Below are positions 23,941 to 34,274 of a stretch of 64,000 nucleotides of DNA, in pieces. Each line of letters starts with the position of its first letter. Within the stretch, counting starts at the first letter, position 1. Under the pieces are notes generated by a model that did no database searches, had not been told where the DNA came from, and saw only the letters and a list, made by a program, of their open reading frames with translations. The stretch is from contig VDMD01000028.1 of assembly GCA_007026445.1 (NCBI GenBank), positions 186,001 through 250,000 on the forward strand. The letters run 5' to 3'. This DNA is from Schizophyllum amplum (taxonomy: Eukaryota > Basidiomycota > Agaricomycetes > Agaricales > Schizophyllaceae). A program made the translations under genes and the position numbers.

Positions 23941-24923
23941 TTAGAAGTCTGACAGCATATCCTTCACACCGTCCCAGTACTCTGGCGTGACGCGCTCGCG
24001 GATCTCCTCCTTGTGAGCCAGACGAAGTCGGTGGCGCCGTTTGCGGGGCGGATCTGCCCGGCGAGGATGTGGGCTTTGTAGAAGAAGGTGGCGGATTCGG
24101 GCGCAGGAGTGTCCGCTGGTGCTTTTGGCTTATAGACACCGATGGGGTTGCGGCTGACAATCCAGGTGTCCATATGTGCGCCGCATTCGTGCTGGAGGTC
24201 CCGTTGTGCAGCCTACACAGGTGGTTAAGAGGGTAGCTCAAGGAGAATGTAAGGCGTGTACTCACCTGGTGCAACCATTCGCCCTTCTTGATGTCCCCGG
24301 TCGGGAAGCGCCACTCGCCGTTCACGAAGACGAGCGCGTAGATGTTGCGCTGGCCCGCACGGTCAAGACTGCGATAGTCCTTCTTCGTGTCTGCCCGATG
24401 CTCCCGTGACGGCAGCTCGTCGCCCTCGCCCTCCTGCAGGCGCAGCTGCTCGAGCGCGGCAGCATCTGCGGCAGCCCGGTCCGCGCTCTTCTCCTCCTCG
24501 ATGCCAAAGCCATTACCAAACGCCTCGCGCTCGCGCTCAATCTCCTCCGCACGGAACTTGGTCGCGAGGAGGGAGCCCTGCTTGAAGTAAAAGTCCTCGG
24601 GGAAGGGGTTGTGGAGGGCGCGGCGGACGCGCTGCTGGTAGGCGAAGAAGGCGCGCTCGAAGGGGGTGGGCTCGCGCGTGAGGATGGGTGCGCGGTTGAG
24701 GATGACGGAGGCGCTGAGGGTGGGCTTGCCGGAGCGTGGGGGAGGAGGGACCGGTGAGGGCGCGACTGGCGGCTGGCGCGGGACGGGGTGTGCGGCCTCT
24801 GTAGCCGTGGCGAGGGTGCGGAACGAGCCTTTAGTAAATTTAGTGACTGTTTAGTAAAAAGATCACTAAGTTCGCACCTGTTGCCCGCCGCCTGCATGAC
24901 CGAGAGAGATTGAGCGCAGACAT
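23941..24923 (-). CDS. Mitochondrial large-subunit ribosomal protein mL46 (MRPL17-like)
   Basis: Exons (minus) 24923-24878, 24828-24266 and 24212-23941. The start MSALNLSRSCRRRATGSF looks like a mitochondrial targeting peptide. The family blocks follow: ILNRAPILTREPTPFERAFF, RRALHNPFPEDFYFKQGSLL, and the Nudix-like core with NGEWRFPTGDIKKGEWLHQ, GAHMDTWIVSRNPIGVY and KAHILAGQIRP. mL46 sits in the large subunit of the mitochondrial ribosome. One base is missing at the TT pair 24011-24012 (AAG read as AG on the coding strand). Only with it does the C-terminus continue to the stop at 23941, giving 293 aa. Respiring fungi need this protein, so a true knockout is unlikely. An in-frame upstream ATG at 25028 would lie inside the VMA13 promoter and is less likely. 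Confidence 0.88.
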
Positions 24924-25054
24924 GACCGCCTCCGTCTTGGTTCCAGCTACGCGCCGAGTTGGGAAAAACAGGCGCCACGTGCGGCCCGGAGGCGTGGGAA
25001 GTACCTGCTGCATCGAGCTCAGCGCCATAGCTGCTAGACTTTACAACGACGACG
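24924..25054. promoter_or_regulatory. Divergent promoter of mL46 and VMA13 genes
   Basis: The two start codons are 131 bp apart on opposite strands. The stretch holds a CACGTG E-box at 24976-24981 within GCGCCACGTGCGGC, and no TATA box. Co-expression of a mitoribosomal and a V-ATPase gene from it is inferred from geometry only. Confidence 0.5.
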
Positions 25055-26784
25055 ATGTCGGTCACTCTAGTTTCCAATGTCTGGCTGGAAGAGAACTCGC
25101 TAAAGATCCGGACAAAGCCCGTGCCATGGGAGGTGCGTCGTCCGCAGTGCTCGACTTCCCCCAGTCTCATCGCACTTCGCAGGGCTACCAGCGCGCGGAC
25201 CTCGTCACCTCGGAGGAGCTGGCGCTCATCAAGAAGGTCGACAGGCAGTCGCGGGCCAAGACGGAGAGCACGCTGCTGTCCGATGGACAGACGTACGCGC
25301 ATCTTTACCTGCGGCTGCTCAAGAAGCTCCAGCGGGTGGACACTATGCAGTGTCTCCTGGTGCTCATCGCCGACGCGCTGACGGGTGCGTGCTAATGATG
25401 AGTCGGACGCATATACTGAACATGCAAGCAGATCACGATGAACGCATACCATTGTTCCTGCGTACACACGATTCCGACCCAGAGCTCCCATACGGGCCCC
25501 TCTTGCGGTAAGTGCTTCTCTCGCCGACGTGGACCCCTGCTCATCACCGCGTAGCACCATCGATACCCAGGACGAGTTCGTGCAACTCAAGGCCGCGCAG
25601 ATCCTGACGGTGCTCTTGTGGTATGACAGCGCTTCGTTACGCCCATCGCGCCGTCTGACGCGCCACCAGCGCAGAACCTGCACCCCTTCCCGCAACCCTC
25701 TTGCAACCCTTCCTGAACACGCTCGCCACCCAGATAACCGCAGGATCCGTCAACCGCCGCGATGTCGCCGTCCAGTGTCTCGAGGCCCTGCTCGCGCGCC
25801 CAGAGGTCCGCCAGACAGTCTGGTCCATACCCAAGATCATCTCTGGGTGAGTGTATGCCAAGGTTGTAATCGCGATCCGCGCTGACACGTCCAGTCTTGT
25901 CGAGATTCTGAAGAACAAGTCCGGGCCGCAAATGAGCTACCAGGTCGCCTTCAGCTTCTGGTTGCTCACGTTTGAGCAGAACGTTGCGCAGGATATTAAC
26001 AAGTGAGCCACTCCCCCACCTCATTCGCCCCTCATCCCATTCACCTCGCATAGGAAATACGACATCGTGCCGCTCCTCACCTCCGTCGCGCAAGAGGCCG
26101 TGAAGGAAAAAGTCATCCGCGTCATCGTCGCCACCTTCCGCAACCTCGTCAGCCGCGCGCCCGCGCAGAACCTCCCCGCCATGCTCGTCGCGCAGCTCCT
26201 CCCCTTCGTCAAGAACCTCGCCGCGCGCAAGTGGTCCGACGAGGACATCGTCGAGGACGTGCAGTACCTGCGCGACGAGCTCGCGGCGAACTTCCAGAGC
26301 CTGACGACGTGGGACGAGTACGCGAGCGAGCTGTCCTCGGGCCACCTGTCGTGGACGCCGGTGCACGAGTCGGACGACTTCTGGAAGGAGAATGCGGTGA
26401 AGCTGAATGAGAAGGATGCGGCGCAGTTGAGGACGCTCATCAAGCTGTTAAATGACTCGCAGGACGCGCTGGTGTTGGCCGTGGCGGTGCATGATATTGG
26501 GCAGTATGTGAAGCATTATGAGAGGGGGAAGAAGTGAGTGGTCTGCTCTTACTTCCTCGGAGTGGTCTGCTCTTGCTTCCTCGGAGTGGTCTCCCTTTGC
26601 TTCCTCTGAATGATCAGCTTTTGCTTCCTCTTCCCATACTGACACACATTCTTTCAGGCTCGTCAACGACCTGGGTGCGAAGACGCGCGTGATGGAGTTG
26701 ATGACGCACCCGGATGCGGACGTGCGGTACCGTGCGCTGCTCTCCGTGCAGGCGCTCATCAGCCAGCCGTGGATCACGGCGTAG
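25055..26784 (+). CDS. VMA13: V-type proton ATPase subunit H (VMA13)
   Basis: Eight exons (25055-25132, 25183-25384, 25432-25507, 25555-25620, 25670-25846, 25895-26002, 26054-26533, 26658-26784) give 437 aa with no frame error. This is an all-helical HEAT/armadillo-like protein. Family marks are DEFVQLKAAQILTVLL, QMSYQVAFSFWLLTFEQNVA, KEKVIRVIVATFRNLVSRAP, the C-terminal KWSDEDIVEDV, HLSWTPVHESDDFWKEN and VAVHDIGQYVKHYERGKK. Subunit H joins V1 to the stator of the vacuolar proton pump and inhibits free V1. The intron at 25621-25669 removes what would otherwise look like a frameshift. The last intron (26534-26657, 124 nt) is unusually long because it contains a minisatellite. Confidence 0.95.
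26537..26632. repeat. 24-bp x4 minisatellite inside the last VMA13 intron
   Basis: Four contiguous 24-bp units start at 26537, 26561, 26585 and 26609. The first two, AGTGGTCTGCTCTT(A/G)CTTCC plus TCGG, differ at one base. The third and fourth diverge more. The array fills most of the 124-nt intron and leaves donor, branch region and acceptor outside it. Confidence 0.85.
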
Positions 26785-26789
26785 GCGTT

Positions 26790-26885
26790 GGGCTGTGGAC
26801 TCGAGTCCCAGGTGGGCTGTAGGCTCAATTCCCGGTTCGGCTGTGGGCTTGAGGCCTCATTTGGCTGTGGGCTCCAGCCCAAATG
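26790..26885. repeat. 24-bp x4 minisatellite just after the VMA13 stop codon
   Basis: Four units of exactly 24 bp start at 26790, 26814, 26838 and 26862, each built on GGGCTGTGGGCT followed by a variable pyrimidine/purine half. They begin 6 bp after the stop codon and so lie in the 3' UTR. The unit sequence is unrelated to that of the intron array, although period and copy number are the same. Confidence 0.85.
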
Positions 26886-27371
26886 GTCGTGTCATTAATC
26901 GGTGGAGTCGGTTTAAGTATTCAATATTCAACCCCTGTATCTCATTATCCATTGGACGCTTCATGATTGCAGTGTTGTTTTCTGCGGGTGGTGATTCAGA
27001 ACGAGGTAGGCCGGTAGGGGAAAGGGGGATGGGATAAGACAGACGGGTGCGTGAACGCGGTAACGTGACGTTTATCGCAGTGTGGGTGGCCGTCCCTCTA
27101 CTGTCTACAGCGTTATGTCACTATTGTAGGAGGCGAGTTGCAGCTGTACATCAGGATTCTCCCATGATTGACTTCATTTTTCAGTGCAGTATCCGTTCTC
27201 CCATCTCTCTTTGTGTAATGCAAAGGTGTTCATCGCACGTGCCAGTGTGGCACAAGTCTTTCTCGCTTCAGCACTTGCCACTCGCACGTAAAAGTATGGC
27301 AGCCAGTCGACCTCGGCCCATCGCAGGTAAGGCGACGCGCCGAAGCCCAAAGATAGCCCCGCCGCCTCCGC

Positions 27372-27380
27372 GTATAAAAG
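27372..27380 (+). promoter_or_regulatory. TATA box of the GH20 gene
   Basis: GTATAAAAG occurs about 50 bp before the start codon at 27429, a textbook TATA position for a regulated secreted-enzyme gene. An E-box CACGTG lies at 27236-27241. This supports the ATG at 27429 over the in-frame ATG at 27390, which would fall at or before the likely transcription start. Confidence 0.6.
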
Positions 27381-27428
27381 GGCGCAAAATTGCTTGTCCC
27401 TTCGTCGATTTTCCCCCTCTCGATTATC

Positions 27429-29500
27429 ATGTGGCTGGCGATGTGTCGCACCAGCCATGTGGCCCTGCTCGTGCTTCTGCTCTCTGTGCCCTCCGTATTC
27501 GGCGGTATCTGGCCCATACCTCGTTCATTGTCGAACGGCAAGTCTTTCCTGCAGCTCGCTCCTGACTTCGATTTCACTGTCGATGTGGACTGCGCCTCGG
27601 ACGACCTGTATGCCGCGGTGAATCGTACGACGGAGGCCATCCAGACTCAGCTCATCGAGCGCCTGACCGTCGGACGCGGATCCATCGACCAGGACGCCAT
27701 TAGCGCGGCGCCCGTGCTTTGCTCGGTGGTCCTCGTGCTTGACGACGGCGCGACCGTGCGCCCGATTGCAGAGGAAGCTGTGCAGCCGCTGGGCGAGCGC
27801 TTGGAGAGCTACAGCCTTTATGTGCCGGAGGACGGATCGGAGGCGGTCATCACGGCGGACAGCACGCTCGGACTTCTGCGCGGGCTGACATCGTTCGAGC
27901 AACTGTGGTACACACTGGGGAACGTAACGTACACGAACGTCGCACCGGTTAGCATCGAGAACGACGCGCCTGCCTACGTGAGTGCCTATATGTGTGTGCG
28001 CGCTCGAGGAGTCTCTCTGACTGGTCATGGGGCCATCTGAACAGCCGTATCGAGGATTCATGCTTGACACGGCGCGCAACTAGTAAGTACTTCTCGATCG
28101 TCTCGTGAGAGCAGCGTATCCCATTCTTGTCGTGCAGCTTCCCTGTCGAGGACATCAAGCGAACGCTTATGGCGATGTCCTACGTGAAGATGAGCATGTT
28201 CCACTGGCATGTCGTGGACAGCCAGAGCTTCCCGCTTGTTGTCGACGCGTTCCCGGAGCTCGCGCAGATGGGCGCATACTCGGCGGACAAGGTGTACACG
28301 ACCGAAGACGTGCGGGATATCGTCTCGTACGCAGCCCAGGTCAGTGCCCATCCTTGACTGATCCCTCGTTCACTCACAACCATTTTTACAAGCTCGGGAT
28401 TGACGTCTTGATGGTATGGCAATGGACAGAGTTAACGGGTTTTGTGGCTCACGAGTGCTAGGAAATCGACATGCCTGGTCACATGGATATCATCAGCTTG
28501 GCCTATCCCGAGTACATCGCATGCAGTGAGGGTGTGCCGTGGGCCACATATGCTAATGAGCCGCCCTCCGGGCAGCTGCGCTTCACTACGAGCGAGGCGG
28601 TGGACTTTGCGTCTTGCCTCGTCTCGAGCGTTGCGGACACATCATCGTCATCGTACTTCAGCACCGGCGGCGACGAGATCAATACGCTTTGCTACGAGGA
28701 CGACGAACAGTTCCAGCAGGAGCTCAGTGCGACCGGGGCAACGTTCGACAGCGCGTTTGATGCATTTATCCAGCAGGTTCACGGCTCGCTCGCGGAAGTT
28801 AACAAGATCCCCGTTGTTTGGGAAGGTACGACTGATACGCGCGATGTATCTGATGTGACCGCTCATTATTAGCAAGAGATGGTCCTCAATCATAATGTCA
28901 CCCTCTCCAACGAGACGATCGTCATTGTGTGGACTGCGTCCGAGAATGCGGCGAAGGTGGCGGAGCGAAACTTCAGGATTGTGCACGGGCCCTCGGACTA
29001 CTTCTACCTGGACTGCGGTGCCGGCGAATGGTTGGGAAACTGGCCGGCTGGGTGGTGCTGGCCTGAACGACACTCGGCCTCCTTTCTCATATCCTCACAG
29101 TAACAGTTGGTGTGACCCCTTCAAGACATGGCAACATGCCTATACCTTCGACCCGCTCGCGAACCTTACCAGCGACCAAGCATCGCTCGTCATGGGCGGT
29201 CAGTTCCTCGTCCTGTTCATAATGCGCATCACGAAGCTCACAAGATTTCAGGTCAACAGCTGCTGTGGACTGAACAGACGACCCGCAGAGCCTGGATTCG
29301 ACCGTGTGGCCGCGTGCAGCAAGCTCAGCAGAGACGTTTTGGACGGCGACGCAGGCCGACGGCAGCGCGCTAGATGTCAATACGGCACTGCCACGACTGC
29401 AGGAACTGCGGTACCGTCTTTGAAGAAGGGCGTTGGCGCCAAAGCACTGCAGCCAGAGTGGTGCGCGATGCGCCCATATTATTGCAACTTGCAGGCTTGA
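27429..29500 (+). CDS. Secreted beta-N-acetylhexosaminidase, GH20
   Basis: Exons 27429-27977, 28045-28082, 28138-28339, 28393-28413, 28462-28825, 28877-29051, 29101-29198 and 29252-29500. A signal peptide (VALLVLLLSVPSVFGG) is followed by a GH20b-type domain and the (beta/alpha)8 barrel. Marks are YRGFMLDTARNYFPVEDIKR, MFHWHVVDSQSFPL, IDMPGHM, and the catalytic Asp-Glu pair in FSTGGDEIN. The end has QQLLWTEQT and LQPEWC. The enzyme removes terminal GlcNAc from chitin oligomers and N-glycans in chitin turnover. Two bases are missing, at about 29280 (ACG/ACC) and in the T run 29419-29421. With them the exon sum is 1,698 nt (565 aa) and the stop is at 29498-29500. In the sequence as given the last ~75 residues are out of frame. 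Confidence 0.88.
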
Positions 29501-29707
29501 ATGCGTGATCTATAGGACCCAATTCTTCAGCCAATAGTACGTCTCATGTATCATCAGAATTTTGGATACATACTTTCTTGACTTGGTCGTGTGACTCCTT
29601 GTGCGTAGGGAGAGGCAGGACCCCCTGCTTATTGGCGGCGAGGTATATGTCATTGAGCTTGCAGTAGTTTTGTAGAGGTACACGCCAAAAGTTGAACAAG
29701 TGATAAC

Positions 29708-30271
29708 TCATGGCATAGTAATAGCAGACGGACGTGGTGGATGAAAGACTGAATGGTCATATGTATCGGCGGCGCATCCATGAGCGGCAGGACGTCGGTG
29801 GCATAAGGTGAGCGGTGGACATTTTTGACTTTGCTGAGAATTCGATGCGGACGTCGTGCTCTTGAGTTGAATCGCCGTCATGGATGATGGTCCTTTCGAT
29901 ACCATTTGCGTCTTCAACAGCTTGACTGACGACGATGATGGGCACCACCTCTCGAGGGGAATTACGACGTCGGGGCACAGAGCCGCTGTCGTCCGCACAA
30001 CAATCGGTGTGCTCCGCGTGAGACCGTCTTCGGGGCTTTTTATGTCGGATGAGAGGTCGTCAACGTCCGAGTCGCTGACCATCTCGCTTGCAACCTCCAG
30101 AATGGTGGCCGCTGCGGTGGCAAGGTCCTCTCCGGTGTGCGGCGGGGCGCTGAAGCTTCCAGACGATGAGCCATTAGGGGCGTCATGCATTTGAGGAGCA
30201 TATGTACCCGAGGGCGTGCAGAATGCGGGGACGGCAGCGAGAGATGCGGCAACGACGGGGGTAAACTTCAT
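29708..30271 (-). CDS. Hypothetical small secreted protein
   Basis: An open frame on the minus strand starts MKFTPVVAASLAAVPAFC, a good signal peptide, followed by Ser/Asp-rich sequence (SEMVSDSDVDDLSSDIKSPE). No domain is recognised. Near 29960 another frame gives a more natural continuation (EVVPIIVVSQAVEDANGIE), so a missing base or a small intron may shorten or alter the true product. Sequence upstream on this strand (around 30355-30365) contains an AT-rich TATA-like stretch. Existence as a gene is plausible but unproven. Confidence 0.4.
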   Translation of the reverse strand: MKFTPVVAASLAAVPAFCTPSGTYAPQMHDAPNGSSSGSFSAPPHTGEDLATAAATILEVASEMVSDSDVDDLSSDIKSPEDGLTRSTPIVVRTTAALCPDVVIPLERWCPSSSSVKLLKTQMVSKGPSSMTAIQLKSTTSASNSQQSQKCPPLTLCHRRPAAHGCAADTYDHSVFHPPRPSAITMP

Positions 30272-31162
30272 GGCCTGCAATAGGATCAACATCAGGTGAA
30301 GGCAAGGGAGACTTGGGGACTCGCGTACTTCAATGATAATGCAGTGAGATTTGCAAGATATTTATGCGCACGACTGACGGCGTACACCGTATGAGATATT
30401 CCTACGACGATGTCTAAGAGGATAAGCCAACTGGTAATGATACAGTGACATATATGATAACTCACTAGCAGAGCGTGAGAGGTTGGGCGCGATGTGCTCA
30501 ATCAACGTCAATGAGCGGCTTATATACCTGCGCGTCGTGCACAGCATGCAGGAATTGTCCCGCGCGACAACAGGGTGATATGACACCTTTGTCCCAGACA
30601 TCTGACAATGAATCCGCGCAACCGTCTGCGCACGCGGTCGATCACAAATATTGGATAGCTGTGTTGTCTACAGCTTATGACCTTGGCAGCGCGCTACAAG
30701 TCCCAAAGCAGACAAGAGAAACAGCGGTAGAGTGGATGAGGCTATCCAACGTATGGGACGCTCACACACACGGTCGGAAGCCCACGCCACCGAAAAGCTG
30801 TTGAACAATGAGGTGATCTCTTGCCAGCAACTCGCTGATTTTCGATATTGGTCAAAAATGGCGAGTAGATGTGCAGAAACGAAGTGGAGGCAGAACGGTA
30901 GAGAGCGCTGCGACGATGAATGTGGAAGGTCCAAGGAGGTTGACGGCTCCGAGTCCGAGTTGAAGAATCATCGTTCGGAATGTCTCACGATCACGTGAGT
31001 TCGTGTTGATTTTCTCGGACCGAATCTCTTTCCAGCAGCAAGTCGTCAACCTGGTACCAGGCTGTCCTCTGGCGGTCGTGTGAAGTACTTGAATTTGCTG
31101 CAATTTCTGTAGACATGAGCCTCCAGGCTATCGTGCTGTCGCTCACTCCATTTCCCTCGCCC
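30272..31162. other. Intergenic region without a supported gene
   Basis: About 890 bp with only short open frames on both strands. A minus-strand frame at 30852-31103 contains a hydrophobic stretch (LQLGLGAVNLLGPSTFIVAA) but has no homology I can name. AT-rich promoter-like elements occur near 30355 and 30520. No RNA gene or repeat was seen. Confidence 0.4.
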
Positions 31163-31700
31163 TCAACGACCCTCAAAGAACGCATCGACACGGTCAGGGT
31201 CCATTTCTGTGGAACTCCATACAGGCTCGAGGCTCTCTACGTTCTTCCGTATCTGCTCGAGTTTGGAAAGGGTGCGTTTCCCGGAGTCCGGTCCTAGGGA
31301 CAGGCGTCGCCACAGGCTACAGCGCCGATCTGATGGGCACGCGAAGGAGATTATAAGCCTTGTGCGTAGAGACAACCACTCTCACACCTCGAATAGCCGC
31401 GCCGCAGCGAGGTTCGCGTCGCCGACCTGTTTCGTGCGCCGGTGGGTCTCCGACTCCGAGTACTGCTTCGTGAATCATGACGCCGACGTACTGTTACTGT
31501 ACTTGGGATGTTTTTCGGGAGGGTGTCGGTAAGCCCGGCGACCGTCAGAAAGCTCGTGGGGAGGTAGCCCGGGGCGACTATGGTGGCGATGATGCCAAAC
31601 TTGGCGACTTCGCCAGCGAGGGATTCGGTAAAGGCTTTGGTGTTCGGGTCGAAGGTGAGACATTGTCCGCGGGCCGCTCTGCCGCGATCGCGTGGCGTGG
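31163..31700 (-). pseudogene. Relic of a short-chain dehydrogenase/reductase (C-terminal half)
   Basis: On the minus strand the stretch AFTESLAGEVAKFGIIATIV followed by APGYLPTSFL is the post-catalytic region of a classical SDR (after the YxxxK helix). Further down, in other frames, come RTKQVGDANLAAARLFEV and LSLGPDSGKRTLSKLEQIRK with NVESLEPVW, which match the C-terminal part of the same family. The Rossmann half with TGxxxGxG and the catalytic Tyr/Lys are absent. Two or more frame changes and a stop (TGA near 31462) separate the pieces. It abuts the start of TRAPPC13 at 31731 on the opposite strand. I call it a truncated remnant. Some frame changes could be base-calling errors, but the missing N-terminal half cannot. 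Confidence 0.7.
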
Positions 31701-31730
31701 CGTCAAGCGCGCGTCTTGTTCTTGACCACA

Positions 31731-33597
31731 ATGGCGAGCGGCGATGCGCCAGTCCACCTCCTCTCCCTCAAGGTTATGCGGGTCTCAGTGCGTTGGCCCA
31801 GCATTGTCTTCGTCATGCACCAGCTACCATGTATCCGAGGACTCTAGAGACCCGCATTATCCTCTGCATGGGAGCCGTTCTACTCGAGTTCCCCTTCGTT
31901 CTCGGTACGCATAGCAGATGCACGAGTGCACCACTCCCTCAATAAGTCTTAAGGCTCGCTCTACGGCGCTTATAACGTCGCTGCAAGGCAAAGCACCTCT
32001 CGCAACACATCCCAAGACTCTCAGAGATCTCACCCATGCCGGCGAACTCTTGATGCTCCCCGCGTCCTTTGGGTCCATACAACTTGGCGAAACATTTAGT
32101 AGCTGTCTTTGCGCCAACAATGATACGCAAGTCGATGTGGACAGCGTCACAGTGAGGGTCGAGATGCAGACTGCTACGACGAAGGTCGTGCTGGGGGAGT
32201 TTGGCGGCCCTCAGTATACCTTAGCGGCAGGAGATACGTTGGAATGTGCGCCTTCATTCAGTCTATTCCCGTCGTTAACTCACGTCTGCGTCGCTAGGTA
32301 TCGTCAATCACGAAGTCAAGGAACTTGGGCAGCATGTGCTTTCCTGCATTGTTACCTACCGACTGCCTCCAAACGCTCGCCCACCCCAGCCATCTGATGA
32401 CCCAGACGATCCTCAAATGCAGAACTTCCGCAAGTTCTACAAGTTCGTGGTACGTCCCTTCACTCAGTTGAATACGACGACTATGCCTCACATCAATGTC
32501 CAGGTCACCAATCCCCTGTCAGTTAAGACGAAGGTGCACACGCCAAAATCGCCGTCTGCACAGCTGTCACCCACAGAGCGCGACAAGATTTTTCTCGAAG
32601 TGCACATCCAAATCTCACTCCAGAACCCATGTGGTTTGAGCGCATGTCTCTCGAGCCTGTCGACGGATGGGATGTAGAAGACGTCAACCTATGCAATACC
32701 GAGGCAGACGGAATCTTCACGGAACTACGTCGATCATGCAGCCACAGGACATGCGCCAGTACATCTACATTATGAACCCAAAGTCCCCGCCGAAGATTCC
32801 AGTCGTACATAGTCCGGGAAGCATTATACCACTGGGACGCCTGGACATAGCATGGCGATCGTCGTTTGGCGAACCGGGACGGTTGCTAACATCTATGCTC
32901 TCTCGCCGTATACCTTTACCGCCTGCTCCTCCGCCACCGGTAGCACCACCTGTGTCCGCCGTCCCGCCATACCTCAAGCGTGGTGCAACAAGCTCAACGC
33001 CCTCGCGGCCATCCTCACCCGGGCCGCCTAGCAGGCCTGGGTCTCCTGCACCCCGAGTGCGCACTGGCTCGATCGTGTCACCGCGCCCTCAGACACCGCC
33101 ACTCCTACCCATGCCTCTTGCAGCCCGCCTCCCGCAGCCGATCTCGACGCCAGCCTTATAGTCCGCCAGATCCCCCGCGACTCGATCTCCGTGGAGACGC
33201 CCTTACAGTCGCGCTCACGCTCGCCCTACACGCGCCTGCAACGTACGATGCTGCGCGGTCGTATCGACGCGTGCGCGTGGTCGTACAGCACCTGCTGCCG
33301 CCCACAAGGCGCCACTACCGTCCGCTCACAATCGCACCGATCGCACCGCCTAGCGACCTCGCGAGCCCACGCATCGCATCGTCGGGGTCTCACGCCACGA
33401 CGGCGACGGCCGCGCAGGGCTTCAACTACGAGCTCGCGCGGCAGAAGCTGCTCCTCGCATCGCCGGCGGGAAGCACGCGTACGCTTGGGGAGCACCCGGA
33501 GGGCGTGTCATTGCCGGCGCCTTACGCAGCGGAGGCAACGCGGCACGAGTCAGCCGTCCTGGCCTGTGGTCCGTCGGCGGTGTACCTCCGCCGATGA
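31731..33597 (+). CDS. TRAPP complex subunit TRAPPC13 homologue
   Basis: Exons 31731-31787, 31848-31904, 31954-32245, 32298-32449 and 32504-33597. The N-terminus HLLSLKVMRVS with RPALSSAWEPFYSSSPSFS, then LMLPASFGSIQLGETFSSCL, VRVEMQTATTKVVLGEF, FYKFVVTNPLSVKTKV, and further on QPQDMRQYIYIMNPKSPPKI and GRLDIAWRSSFGEPGRLLTS, match the DUF974/TRAPPC13 family. This is a vesicle-tethering factor of the TRAPP complexes at Golgi and autophagic membranes. A Pro/Ser-rich insert (about 32910-33150) is typical for fungi. Four single bases are missing (A run 32610-32612; GG 32721-32722; CC 33138-33139; C run 33200-33202). With them the exon sum is 1,656 nt, 551 aa, ending at the TGA at 33595-33597. Confidence 0.85.
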
Positions 33598-34274
33598 ATG
33601 CGGATAGAGGATTTGGATGGGCGGGGGATAAACATGCGTACGCGGAGCAGGATTTGAGCTGTCCTACGTGCCGGTAAGGCGGGGGTTCTCGACTGTGGGT
33701 GGCTTGCGCTTGCTGGTGGTGGAGGACGGGATCATGAGCAACGATACGGTGGACGATGATGATATAGCGGGCAACGCACTAGAGACGGCGAAGGTTGTCA
33801 AAGAGTGGGATGTCATCGCAGAGATTTGGGTGTAGCTTTGTGACTTCGATAGGTCCAATATCATGGATTGCGAACGGTTGCAGCGTCGAATAAGCTCACG
33901 AGTACGCGAATGGCTGTAAGTACCATCATGAATTAGAACATGCACGACCGTACACTGAACTGAAAGGGCCGTCGAACTACTACATGCAGCATAAGTAATA
34001 GGGACTACTGCATGCGACATAAGTAAAGCAGACTCAAAAGATAACCGCGGTGTATGAGTCGCAGATGAATACACTATACAGTTAGTGAGCATACGGGTAT
34101 TCGTGAATCCATCTCTCCTTCGTGATCCATCTCCCCTTCGTGATCCATCTTTCCAACACTCTGCAAGCGAACATAAAACCCAAAGGACACCTACGTCGCC
34201 ACAGCCACCCAGCCTGCGCACCGACCTACACAACCTCCCAGTAGTCCTACGCATCCTACGCATCGTGCCACCCC
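33598..34274. other. Intergenic region between convergent TRAPPC13 and CLASP genes
   Basis: About 680 bp hold only short, unsupported frames. A near-duplicate CTCCTTCGTGATCCATCT / CCCCTTCGTGATCCATCT occurs at about 34115-34150. No exon, RNA gene or mobile element was seen. The minus strand up to 34275 is the CLASP stop codon. Confidence 0.45.

Noticed and set aside
25621..25700. Apparent frameshift in V-ATPase subunit H
   Set aside because: An ordinary 49-nt intron (25621-25669, GTATGA...CACCAG with a CTGAC branch site) restores the frame, so no base is missing here.
31477..31725. Plus-strand frame with Gly/Asp-rich translation upstream of TRAPPC13
   Set aside because: It is the antisense of the SDR relic, which gives the recognisable protein on the minus strand.
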